Assembly (NCBI GenBank): GCA_037349105.1
Contig: JAYJMM010000124.1
Location: forward strand, 5,378,001 to 5,442,000
Direction: 5' to 3'
DNA: 64,000 bases
DNA from: Limnomonas spitsbergensis
Taxonomy: Eukaryota > Chlorophyta > Chlorophyceae > Chlamydomonadales
This document shows positions 37,901 through 50,300 of this stretch, piece after piece. The translations under genes and the position numbers were made by a program. The notes beneath the pieces are model-generated. The model did not search any database, was not told the origin of the DNA, and saw nothing but the letters and a program-made list of their open reading frames with translations. The stretch's first letter is position 1. Each line of letters starts with the position of its first letter.

Positions 37901-40900
37901 CTTCCTCGTTGCATGCGCACCTGGAAGTCCTCCAGCGTCCAGTCGGTAGCCAAAGACTTGGACTGGGAGTTCGGGAGCACCTGGGGGGGCAGAGAGGGGG
38001 GGAAGGGGCATTAGTAAAGAGAGGACCAGTGCATAAATAGCTGTTGGCACATCAGTGGTAACATCATAAGTAATATCAGCCAAAGGAGCATTAGCAGCCC
38101 ATGGCACATTTGAGGTAGCATCAGAGGTGATAGAATAAGTAACATCAGCCAGGGGGGACATTAGTGGTAATAGGTATCCCCTCATGAGAGAAAATACAAA
38201 GGAGCGCCATATATTCAACAGCGCGAGCTGACGTCGTGTGTGCGTCGGGTGGTTTACGACTCACACCACCGCCCACACCACTGTAGTCCCACCCACTCTC
38301 CCTTGATCCTTGTTGATCCCCACCTTGACTACGCAGCCCAGCTGCAGCGCCGCATGTAGCCCCAGCGGCAGCGCGTCCTCATGCACCGACCGTACATGCT
38401 CTACAGACAGCTGGGCGGAGAGTTGGGCCACGTTGGCACGGTACTCCGGCTCAGGGAGGGTCAGCTGAACGCGGCAGGGGTAGGGGTGGGTGGGGGCAGG
38501 GTGGGGCTTGAAAGCACCATAATTACAATGAAGCAGCCTGAAATGGGTAGTGCTGAGAAACTGGGGTTCCTTTCAGTCACAGCGCACATGCAGACAGAGC
38601 AGTGGAGCTCCAAAAAGTATGAACTCCAGCTAAATGATGATGAACAAATAAATTCAAGTTAAAAGGATGCCACGAAAAGTTCAAAAAGGAGAGCTGTTGG
38701 TGCCTCACACCTGCAGCACCGCTTTTGGCTTGAGGCCGCCAGGCAGGACCTTGTTGACAGTGAGGCCATTGGCCAGCAGCTCCATCGGGTGGCCCTCGGC
38801 CGCCTGCTGTACTGCCACGTCGGAGTCGATGTACAGCGTCCGCGGTACAGTCAGGTGCACGGACTGCAGCCGGCCCTCCGCCAGGAACCACATCTGACAG
38901 GAGGAGGAGGCAAGGGTGAGTGTAGGGTGAGAGTAGGGTGCACAAGAGGGGACAGTTTGTACTGGGCAAAGGTCCTTACAATTATTCTCATCTAATTAAC
39001 TACGTGCTGTGCTAAAACGAAGGAGATAAAAACAGCGATACAAATATAATTAACAGCAGGAGCGATACAATTTTTTTTTTTTTCGTTCAAATAATTTCAT
39101 CTTAACAGGAGGGAAGGATATTTTTAGGGAACACAGGAGGGAAGGATGCATTCAGCGTGCGCAGCAGGATTTAACAATAACCTCCTGTCTGCATCATGAT
39201 CGCATTCCCCAGCGAGTCTCACAGCCAAGTCCCCCCACCTTGAACCTCCCCGGCACAATCGTCTCTGCCAGCTGCAGCAGCTGCCACGGCACCGCTGTGA
39301 CGGCCGCCGCTCGCTGCCTCAGCATGCCCCGCACATCCGCGCGGTCAACAGTTGCGGCGGCGGCTGCCGCCGCTGCCCCGTCCCCCCCGCGCCTCTGCTG
39401 CTGCTGCAGCTCCCGCTGCACCTCGGCCCGCTTGCGCTTCCTGTCCCCCCGCGTCTGCTTCCACTTCTGCTTTTGGTACTGCAGCCAGCCCGCGTAGTCC
39501 TCCTGCAGCTTGGGCTTGGGGCCCGCCAGGACGGCCGCCGCTGCCGCCGCGGCGGCGGCGGCCTGCGCCTCAGCCGCCGCCCTCGTTCCCTGGTTTTCCT
39601 TCCCGCCGGCCTTGTACACCTTCCCCGCTTTCGCGGCGCTCTTGCTCGCGGCAGCAGCAGCGGCAGCAGGCCCCTTGGGCTTGCCTGAGAGCATGTCCTC
39701 CATATCTGCCACCTCCGTCCCCACCTCCCCGTCGTCCCGCCGTCCCGCGTCCTCATCCATGCCCGCACCGCATCCCTCCTCCTCCGCCTCCTCTCGCCCT
39801 TCCCCGTCGGCTCCCCCGGGGTGAGCTGCTTGCTGCTCGGCCAGCTTCACACGCCTCTGCTCCTGCAGCCGCTGCTGCCGCTGCAATGTCTCCTTCAGGC
39901 TCAGCTGCTGGCACTTATCGCTCAGGGTCTGGATCTGCGGTGTCAGCAAGGGTTTAGGGCCAGGGCAGGACACAGAGAGGTTGAATCTGAGGACCCAGAA
40001 TGAGTTCAGGTTTGGCCTGCCTGATCCAAAGTTAAGGCAGGCCAAAGGTTTAAGGTGTGGCCTGCCTGATCCTAGGTCAAGGCAGGCCGCGGGGAATTGG
40101 CCTGCCTGGTTGTAAGTCAAGGCAGGCTGCGAGGGGGCGTATAAGGGGGAAGACATGTCCCCTTGTGGCCACTAAACTTAAGGCAGGCCACAGGCAGACA
40201 TCCAAGGGCGTGCGCATGCGCCGTGGCCATCAGCCGCATATGCCAGGATGAGCCCCCATTATGATATCCACTGGATCCTCAAAAAGACATTGACACACCC
40301 CTGCGTCTCGCCTCGCCACACGGCCCCCCCCCCCCCCGCACCTGGTCATGTCCCCAACACAGCTCTGGTCCGCTCCCCCCCCCCCCCTCCATTCACTCCC
40401 CTCCGCACCTTCTTGTGCAACCAATCAGGGTGCTTGACCCTCAGCACCGGGTTGGACACCTGCTGCATCGCCGCGGGGATGGTGATGATCTTCTGGATGG
40501 CGGAGCCTAGGCGCTCCTTGTAGTAGCCCCAATCCACAATATCACGCACATCGGGGACCTTGTTGGGGCCATTGCCTGAGAGGCAACCGATAGCAGCAGG
40601 TGTCCATTCAGGGTTAGACCGACAGCATCAGGGGTGAGGTCAGGGCTGCGGAGAGCATGGGTTGAAGGGCGGAGATGGGTGATGAACTCCTGGATGGCCG
40701 AGCCTAGGCGCTCCTGGTAGCAGCCACAATCGACAATATCGCGCATATCAGGGACCTTACTTTGGGGCCATTGCCTGAGAGGCAACCGATAGCATCAGGG
40801 GTGAGGTCAGGGTTAAACCGCCAGCGTCAGGGGTGAGGTCAGGGCTGGGGAGAGCATGGGTTGAGGAGTGGGGATGGGTGAGGTACTGAGGATATCCTGG

Positions 40901-41259
40901 ATGGCCGAGCCTAGGTGCTCTTTGCAGTAGCCCCAATCGACAATATCGCGCATATCAGGGACCTGGTTGGGACCATTGCCTGAGAGGCTAACGGCAGCAT
41001 CAGGGGTGGGGTCAGGGCTAGTGAAGGGCTGGGGTTGAGGAGCAGGGGCAGCAGCAGAGTGGAGAGGAGTGGGGGGCAGCAGAGCAGGGGGGAGAGGAGT
41101 GGGGGAAGGAGCGGGGGCAGCAGCAGGGTCGGGTAGGACATGGGAAGGACTAGGGAGCGGGTGCAGCAGCAGGGGGGAGAGGAGTGGGGGAAGGAGCGGG
41201 TCTGAAGCAGCAGGAAGAGGCAAGGAAGGGGAGTTATGCAGGAGATTTAGGAAGGGAGG

Positions 41260-41307
<48 letters not shown>

Positions 41308-44300
41308 TGGAGGGGGGTCTGCCAACAATTGGGGAGTGAGCTGTGATGGGCTTCATTTGAGGGTGACAAGTGGTGCTCGGAGGAGGTTGAGAGCACGGGG
41401 CAGGATCAGAGGGCCCTGCCAGCTATGGACTTCGAATGTCAAATGCTAAGGAAGACATAGCCTCCAGCGGTCCCTGGCACTAGCAGAGGGTTGTGCGGCG
41501 GGCTTCATCTCAGCCCTGAACTAACTGCTGCTAACTGCTGCTAACTGCTGCGAACACCCCCACACCACTTCCGCAGGTATGCCAACATCACCGCCGGGTT
41601 CCAGGTCCAGGGCAGAAGGGTAGTACCCTAAACCCTTAACCCATCCTTGAACCCCACACTTACTGCTGCTGATGTCCCCGCACCACTTGCGCAGGTACGC
41701 CCTAGCCACCGCCGGCTCTGCCGAAAAGATTGAGACCGGGATCGCACGCTCGCTGGTGGGCTGACTGTCCGGCCTCTTGGCGATAACCCACTTGCAGTTG
41801 AGGCCCTTGTCCTTGATGCGTTCGTCACCCAGAAACTCACCCAGACGCTTGGCACACGTGATGGGGCAGCTCTTGCGGCCTGAGGGGGGGTCAGGGTTTA
41901 ATGCAGGGTTTAATGTGCGTGAAACTTGTAGCGCTCTGCTATAACTTTGAATATGGATTAGAGTGTCTTAGTGTAGAGAGCCCCGCCTTGCTCAGTACTG
42001 TCAGTGTCTCCTCAACATCTCCTCAAGATACGATACACTGTCCATTATATAGTTGTACAGCATGTACATCTGTGTAGCCTTAGACAGAGTAGCATCCAGG
42101 GACGCTACATAACCCTATACCCTAAGCCCACGCGCTTGGCACACGTGATGAGACAGATCTTGCGGCCTGAGGACGGAAGGGTAGGGTTTTATAGACATGA
42201 CACCCTTGACCCTTCACATGCGTGCGTGGCACATGTGATGGGTCAGCTCTTGCGGCCTCAGGGGGGTGGGAGTAAGGTTAGGCATGAATTCATTTTATGT
42301 AGGGCAGTAGGGCTAAGGAGGGGGGATAGGGCAGGGTCTAGGGGGGGGGGCAGGGTCTAGGGGGGGGGGGGCAGGGCAGGGTCTAGGGGGGGCAGGGCAG
42401 GGTCTAGGGGGGGGGGGCAGGGCAGGGTCTAGGGGGGGCAGGGCAGGGTCTAGGGGGGGGGGGGTAGGGCAGGGTCTAGGGGGGGGGGGGGCAGGGCAGG
42501 GTCTAGGGGGGGGGGGGGGGGAGGGCAGGGTCTAGGGGGAGGGGCAGGGCAGGGTCTAGGGGGGGGGGGTAGTAGTAGGGCTAACCAGGGGGGATAGGGC
42601 AGGGTCTAGGGGAGAGGGGTAGTACGGCTAACCAGGGGGGGCAGGGCAGGGTCTCGGGGGGGGGGGGTAGTAGGGCTAACCAGGAGGGATAGGGCAGGGT
42701 CTAGGGGGGGGGGGGGTAGTACGGCTAACCAGGGGGGGCAGGGCAGGGTCTAGGGGGGGGGGGGTAGTAGGGCTAACCAGGGGGGATAGGGCAGGGTCAG
42801 GGGGGGGGGGGGTAGTAGGGCTAACCAGGGGGGATAGGGCAGGGTCTAGGGGGGGGGGGGTAGTAGGGCTAACCAGGGGGGGCAGGGCAGGGTCTCGGGG
42901 GGGGGGGTAGTAGGGCTAACCAGGAGGGGCAGGGCAGGGTCTAGGGGGGGGGGGGTAGCAGGGCTAAGCAGGGGGGATAGGGCAGGGTCTAGGGGGGGGG
43001 GGGTAGTAGGGCTAACCAGGAGGGATAGGGCAGGGTCTAGGGGGGGGGGTAGTAGGGCTAACCAGGAGGGATAGGGCAGGGTCTAGGGGGAGGGGTAGTA
43101 GGGCTAACCAGGAGGGATAGGGCAGGGTCTGGGGGGGGGGGGGTAGTAGGGCTAACCAGGAGGGATAGGGCAGGGTCTGGGGGGGGGGGGGTAGAAGGGC
43201 TAACCAGGAGGGATAGAGCAGGGTCTAGGGGGGGAGTAGTAGGGCTAACCAGGAGGGATAGGGCAGGGTCTAGGGGGGGGGGGTAGTAGGGCTAACCAGG
43301 AGGGATAGGGCAGGGTCTAGGGGGGGGGGGTAGTAGGGCTAACCAGGAGGGATAGGGCAGGGTCTAGGGGGGGGGGGGTAGTAGGGCTAACCAGGAGGGA
43401 TAGGGCAGGGTCTGGGGGGGGGGGGTAGTAGGGCTAACCAGGAGGGATAGGGCAGGGTCTGGGGGGGGGGTAGTAGGGATAACCAGGAGGGATAGGACAG
43501 GGTCTGGGGGGGGGGGGGGTAGTAGGGCTAACCAGGAGGGATAGGACAGGGTCTGGGGGGGGGGGGTAGTAGGGCTAACCAGGAGGGATAGGGCAGGGTC
43601 TGGGGGGGGGGGTAGTAGGGCTAACCAGGAGGGATAGGGCAGGGTCTAGGAGGGGGGGGGGGTAGTAGGGCTAACCAGGGGGGGCAGGGCAGGGTCTAGG
43701 AGGGGGGGGGTAGTAGGGCTAACCAGGGGGGATAGGGCAGGGTCTGGGGGGGGGGGGGGGGAGTGTCTAGGTGCGGTAGTCAAGGTACACCTCCAGGGAA
43801 GGCTTTGCGGCAGTTCATGACATATTTTATTCTTTTCATGTGTGACGAGTTTTCCATCTCAGCCGAGGCACATGGCCTCTCACGCGCGGTCCCACACCCC
43901 GGGTTTCAGCAGCGCACCCTCCCAGGGACAGTCCTCCCTGTCCTCTTGGGGCCTCATCACCTGCCCCCCCCCGCCTTGTACCAGCGAGCCAGCTCATGGC
44001 ATGGACACTATCCCCAGGGGCAGGACCTCAACCCCCTTGGGGCCTGCCTCACAACCCCAGAGGGGCAGGTCCACTGCGACCTTATGGCCTGCCTCACATC
44101 CCCAGGGGCAGGCCCTCTGCCGGTCTGCCCCCTTGGGGCCTGCCTCGAAACCCCAGATGGGCAGGCCCTCAGCCCCTTCAGGGCTTGCCTCCCATCCCCA
44201 GGGTCAGGCCCCCTGTCCCTTCAGGGCCTGCCTTACCCCTCAGGCCCCCGGGGCACACCTTCGTATTCCTCCAGACTCTTGCTCATGGTGGTGGCCTCAG

Positions 44301-47300
44301 AGATGTGCTCAATGAGCTCCTCGTCAGTCAGGTCTGTGCCCTGGAAACAGGAGGTGGGGGGCTGATCAGGGAATGGTCTGAGCACTGGATAACAGGGGGA
44401 TGGGGCTAAGTAGGGCATTTTTTTTCGACCTGGAAAGTGAAAACAGGTGGGAGGCCAATTGGGCTATATAGCTTTCGACCTGGAAACAGGAGGTGGGAGG
44501 CCAATTGGGCTATATAGCTTTCGACCTAGAAACAGGAGGTGGGAGGCCAATTGGGCTATATAGCTTTCGACCTAGAAACAGGAGGTGGGAGGCCAATTGG
44601 GCTATATAGCTTTCGACCTAGAAACAGGAGGTGGGAGGCCAATTGGGCTATATAGCTTTCGACCTGGGAACAGGAGGTGGGAGGCCAATTGGGCTATATA
44701 GCTTTCGACCTGGAAACAGGAGGTGGGAGGCCAATTGGGCTATATAGCTTTCGATCTAGAAACAGGAGGTGGGAGGCCAATTGGGCTATATAGCTTTCGA
44801 CCTAGAAACAGGAGGTGGGAGGCCAATTGGGCTATATAGCTTTCGACCTAGAAACAGGAGGTGGGAGGCCAATTGGGCTATATAGCTTTCGACCTAGAAA
44901 CAGGAGGTGGGAGGCCAATTGGGCTATATAGCTTTCGACCTAGAAACAGGAGGTGGGAGGGCTGATCAGGGAAAGGTCTGAGCACTGGAAACAGGAGGTG
45001 GGAGGCCAATTGGGCTATATAGCTTTCGACCTAGAAACAGGAGGTGGGAGGCCAATTGGGCTATATAGCTTTCGACCTGGAAACAGGAGGTGGGAGGCCA
45101 ATTGGGCTATATAGCTTTCGACCTGGAAACAGGAGGTGGGAGGCCAATTGGGCTATATAGCTTTCGACCTAGAAACAGGAGGTGGGAGGCCAATTGGGCT
45201 ATATAGCTTTCGACCTAGAAACAGGAGGTGGGAGGCCAATTGGGCTATATAGCTTTCGACCTAGAAACAGGAGGTGGGAGGCCAATTGGGCTATATAGCT
45301 TTCGACCTAGAAACATGAGGTGGGAGGCCAATTGGGCTATATAGCTTTCGACCTAGAAACAGGAGGTGGGAGGGCTGATCAGGGAAAGGTCTGAGCACTG
45401 GAAACAGGAGGTGGGAGGCCAATTGGGCTATATAGCTTTCGACCTAGAAACAGGAGGTGGGAGGGCTGATCAGGGAAAGGTCTGAGCACTGGAAACAGGA
45501 GGTGGGAGGCCAATTGGGCTATATAGCTTTCGACCTAGAAACAGGAGGTGGGAGGCCAATTGGGCTATATAGCTTTCGACCTAGAAACAGGAGGTGGGAG
45601 GCCAATTGGGCTATATAGCTTTCGACCTAGAAACAGGAGGTGGGAGGGCTGATCAGGGAAAGGTCTGAGCACTGGAAACAGGAGGTGGAAGGCTGATGAG
45701 GGAATGGTTGGGGTGTCCAGCATATTCAGCCAGGAATATGCTGCAGCGGCCTCAGCATCGCTAACTCTTCAACCTACCTGGGTGTCCAATTGTCCATCAT
45801 ATCTGGCTAGCGGTATGCTGTACATCCGCTACACGTGGGCCCTTCAACCCACCTGGGTGTCTAGCACATCCAGCCAGCGGTATGCTGCAGCGGCCCCTGC
45901 CTGGTCAACTCTTCACCTCCTTTGTAACAATAACCCACCTGGGTGTCTAGCATATCCAGCCAGCGGTTGGCGACAGCGGCCACTGCGCCGTACATCTCCT
46001 CTAGGGTGTCGCCCGCCAGGAACTTCTCAAACACCTTTTAAAACAGAGGAGGGCAGCACGGTGGATGGAGGGGAACCCACAGGGACTGGGGAGGCGGGAT
46101 ATCGGGTTGAAAGATTGAGAAGCATCGGAAGCACATGGCTGACAGATTGTGATGTTCCGGTGCACCCGAGGTGGTTGAGATGGATGGATGGCAACACAGG
46201 GATGGGGAGACGGGACATTGGACTGAAAGATTGAGAAGCAACAGAAGCATCAGGCTGGAATATTGTGATATTCCGGTACCCTGTTCTCTCCCGACCCGCA
46301 TCATGCCTCTCATGGCACATCTCAAAAGGTCACCGCCCCACTTCCTTTTCCTCATTTACCCCTGTGAACCCCTTTGCATTCCACCCCCAGTCCACACGCC
46401 TCAGCCTGCCCCTCACCTATCCCTCATCCCCTCTAACCTCCTGAACCCCTGTTGAAAAACCCTGAAAAAGGATGAACCCTCCCCCCATGTTCACACTCAC
46501 TTCCGCCTGGAACACCTTGATCAGTTTGAGCTCCCCTCGCCTCTTGATCTCAAAGCCCTTAAGCTCAGCCAGGCTGCCGTCGAAGTTGAACACCGCGTAG
46601 CGCTTCTTGATGCTCTTGCCCTCCTCCTTGCTGGCAGGCAGGATCATGGCCTGGGCAGAGTGGGGGAGTGAAGGAGCTGGGGATGGTGCGGGGAGAACAG
46701 AGAGGGGGAATGGAGCAAGGAGCAAGGAGAACGGAGGGTTTGAATGGAGCTGGGACAGAGGGTAGGATGGCCTGGGCAGGTCGGGGGAGTGAAGGTACCG
46801 AGGATGGAGAGGGGAAAACAGAGGGGAGGAATGGAGCGGGGAGCAGCGAGCTAGGAGCGAATAGAACAGAGGGGGTGAATGGAGCTGGGACAGAGGGCAG
46901 GATCATGGCTTGGACCTCCAAGGCCCCAACCCTTTACCTGTCCTTCCTGTAAGGAAACTTTTAAGCTTCCCCCCCCCCCCATGCATGGTCTGCTTGGGGG
47001 CAAGACCATGCTTTTAATAGCTAAGGAGATTGTCATTCCCTCCCCTATACCTTGTAGGGCCCGTCAACCTCAAACTCGATGCTCATCTCGCTGCTGGTCT
47101 CATAGCGGTGCGTGACGGGGTCCACGAGTGTCTGGTACTGCGTGTTGGTGTTGTAGTCGGCGACCAGCACGTTCAGCATCAGGCCGGGGTAGCTGATCTT
47201 GTAATCCTACGTGCAGTTGCAGGGAGCAGGTTCAGAGTGCAGTTGCAGGCAGCAGGCTTCTCCATCAGGCAGGCCCGGGGACACATTGGGGCTACCTTCA

Positions 47301-50300
47301 CAAAAAACAAGCCAAAACATGTGCAAAGCATGATGGGCCACAGCCCACAGCGCCTCCCCTGCGATCACCCCCTCCCCCCCCCCCTCTCCCCTTTCTCTCC
47401 CTACAGCCAAGCAGCAGTCGTCATTGAACTCGCCTTCCCGCTCTTGCTTTTGAATTTGAAATTCTCTGGGAAGCTGGCAGGCAGCGTGCACCAGATGCCG
47501 TCTGTGTCCAGCTCCAGGGGCCGACCCAGCTGCTCCACCAGGCCACATGCTTGCTGCAGGGACAAGCGAGAGAAGCAGGAAGGATGCGGGATGAGCAGGG
47601 GGGAGCAGGGTTGAAGGGTGGGGGCTGAAAGGGGGAAGGGGTTCACAAGGAACTGTCAGCTGCTCCACCAGGCCACACGCTTGCTGCAGGGACAAGCAGG
47701 AGAAGCAGGAAGGAGGCGGGAGGAGCAGGTCAGAGACAGCGATGGAGCGGGGAAGTGTGGGGGAGAGACAGTGAAATGCCAGATGTGCTGGCAGGCCCCC
47801 ACAAAGAATAGCAAGAGGTGGCGGCACATGGGCAGGCAGTGCTGGCAGGCCGCCATTGGGAATAGGCAGTGCTGGCAGGCCCCGGCCAACAGGGAGAAGG
47901 CAGTGCTGGCAGGCCCTCAAGGGGAATAGGCACAGCTGGCGGCACAAGGGCAGGCAGTGCTGGCAGGCCCCAGCCAGCAGGGAGTGCAAGCCCCGGCCAG
48001 CAGCAACTGCATGCCCCAGCCAGCAGGGACTGGACGCTCACCTGGATGATCTTTGCCCCCGTGTAGGTGACGACACCGGCCATTTCCATGGAGTACCAGC
48101 GCGCTCCCTGGGATGCAGGGCAGGGAGGCAGGCAGCAGGGCAGGACAGGCAAGGACTTCATCGGGGCCATTAGGGAGGTAGGCACGGGCAGGGCAGGCAA
48201 GGGCAAGGGAGGCAGGTAAGGACTTTATCAGGGCCTGCATCACAGGCCAGAAAGTCATTAGGGCCATCAGGCAGGCAAGGGCAGGGAGGCAGGCAGCAGG
48301 GACAGAAGGAGCTGATGATGCACTTGTGATATCCACGTCATCCATTGTGAGTATCTATTCATTGGAATGGCCAAATCTGTTCATAATTGACCAAGGTTGC
48401 ACTTGTGCGCCAGCTGCAGGCTGTCAATGAGCACCACCAGATATCTAATTATTCAAATGGTCAAACTGCCCGCCCATCGAGGCCTCACCTTGCGCATGAC
48501 GTAGCCGTAGAAAGAGTTGAGGATGCACTTGTGTGCCAGCTGCAGGCTGTCAAAGAGCACCACCATGTCTGAGGCTTCAGCGGTGCGCAGCGGGTTGCCC
48601 TCAGCCTTGGCGGCATCCAGCTTGCCCTTCCAAGACTAGCAGGGCAAGGCAGTATACAGTTAAAGCTTCCAAGATTGTGAGGGTTGGGCGGTACAACAAA
48701 GCTCAGCGGGGTGCCCTCAGCCTTGGCGGCATCCAGCTAGACTAGCAGGGCAGGGCAATATACAGTTAAAGCTTCCAAGAATGTGAGGGTTGGGCGGTAC
48801 AACAAAGCTCAGCGGGGTGCCCTCAGCCTTGGCGGCATCCAGCTTTCCCTTCCAATACTAGCAGGGCAGGGCAGTATACAAATAGTTTAAGGTTTGAGAT
48901 CTATGAGGGCAGAGCGGCACAACAAATCACAGCGGGTTTCCCCTCAGCCTTGCAGAGGCCAGCTTGCCCTCTCACAACTAGGGGGGCAGGGTACCAGGGT
49001 TACACACAACAGTTGAAGGTTCCACAGATGTGGACACAGGGCGACATAAACAAAACCAGTGGCCTTGGCGGCATCTAGCTTGCCCTTCCACGGCTAGGAG
49101 GGCTAGGGCATACCCCAAAGTTGAGGGTTTAGCAACTGAGGACAGGGCATATGGAAGAAGTTCGGCAGAGCTAAGCTGGGGGGGCAGGGCAAGTCCAGCT
49201 TTCCTTCCCAGGACAATGAGGGCAGGGCATCGACAGCCAAAGCTTAGCTTGGCCAGTAAGCATGCTCCGCCGCCTTCTTTGGAAAGGCTTTTTAGCAGCA
49301 CAGGGTGTCGGTGAATCGACGCTGCCCTTTAAGCCGCTGTATGCTTCACCTGTCAAGGAGGGCCATCCATCCCTCACCCTCTCCACGACCCTCACGGTCC
49401 GCCACTCCTCTCTGCGTCAATAAGACCTCCCCCATCCCTGCTCATACATGGTTGACCCCTCCTCCTCCCTGCCTCCTCCTCCTCCCTGCCTAAACCTTAT
49501 TGACCCCTTCCTCCTCCCTGCCTCCTCCTCCTCTCCGCCTAAACCTTATTGACCCCTCCTCCTCCCTGCCTCCTCCTCCTCCCTGCCTCCTCCTCCTCTC
49601 TGCCTAAACCTTACTGACCCCTCCTCCTCCCTGCCTCCTCCTCCTCCCCGCCTAAACCTTACTGACCCCTCTCTCCTCCCTGCCTCCTCCTCCTCCCCGC
49701 CTAAACCTTACTGACCCCTCCTCCTCCCTGCCTCCTCCTCCTCCCTCCCTAAACCTTATTGACCCCTCCTCCTCCCTGCCTCCTCCTCCTCCCCGCCTAA
49801 ACCTTATTGACCCCCTCCTCCCTGCCTCCTCCTCCTCCCTGCCTAAACCTTATTGACCCCTCCCTCCTCCCTGCCTCCTCCTCCTCCCCGTCTAATCATT
49901 ATCGACCCTTCCTCCTCCCTGCCTCCTCCTCCTCCCCGCCTAAACCTTATTGACCCCCTCCTCCTCCCTGCCTCCTCCTCCTCCCCGCCTAAACCTTATT
50001 GACCCCTTATCCTCCCTGCCTCCTCCTCCTCTCCGCCTAAACCTTATTGACCCCTTCCTCCTCCCTGCCTCCTCCTCCTCCCTGCCTAAACCTTATTGAC
50101 CCCTTCCTCCTCCCTGCCTCCTCCTCCTCCCCGCCTAAACCTTATCGACCCCTTCCTCCTCCCTGCCTCCTCCTACTCCCCGCCTAAACCTTATTGACCC
50201 CTTCCTCCTCCCTGCCTCCTCCTCCTTCCCGCCTAAACCTTATCGACCCCTTCCTCCTCCCTGCCTCCTCCTCCTCCCCGCCTAAACCTTATTGACCCCT

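Larger units (their letters stand above)
31515..39934 (-). other. POLE: POLE exons 20-29 of window: linker and inactive polymerase-like half
   Basis: Exons 39934-39239, 38893-38711, 38464-38324, 37980-37921, 37356-37255, 36394-36227, 35309-35229, 33133-32979, 32435-32262 and 31740-31515. Exon 20 alone gives 232 residues: a Gln/Glu-rich helix, acidic and Ala-rich low complexity, then [15 protein letters not shown], which matches the conserved linker of polymerase epsilon. The rest matches the degenerate exonuclease/polymerase-like half (for example [10 protein letters not shown] and [14 protein letters not shown]). The Ala runs look like local expansions. Confidence 0.85.

Noticed and set aside
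46668..47989. Several overlapping 100-260 codon frames between POLE exons
   Set aside because: They are low-complexity intron repeats; the true exons at 47553-47434 and 47206-47051 are in other, phase-consistent frames.
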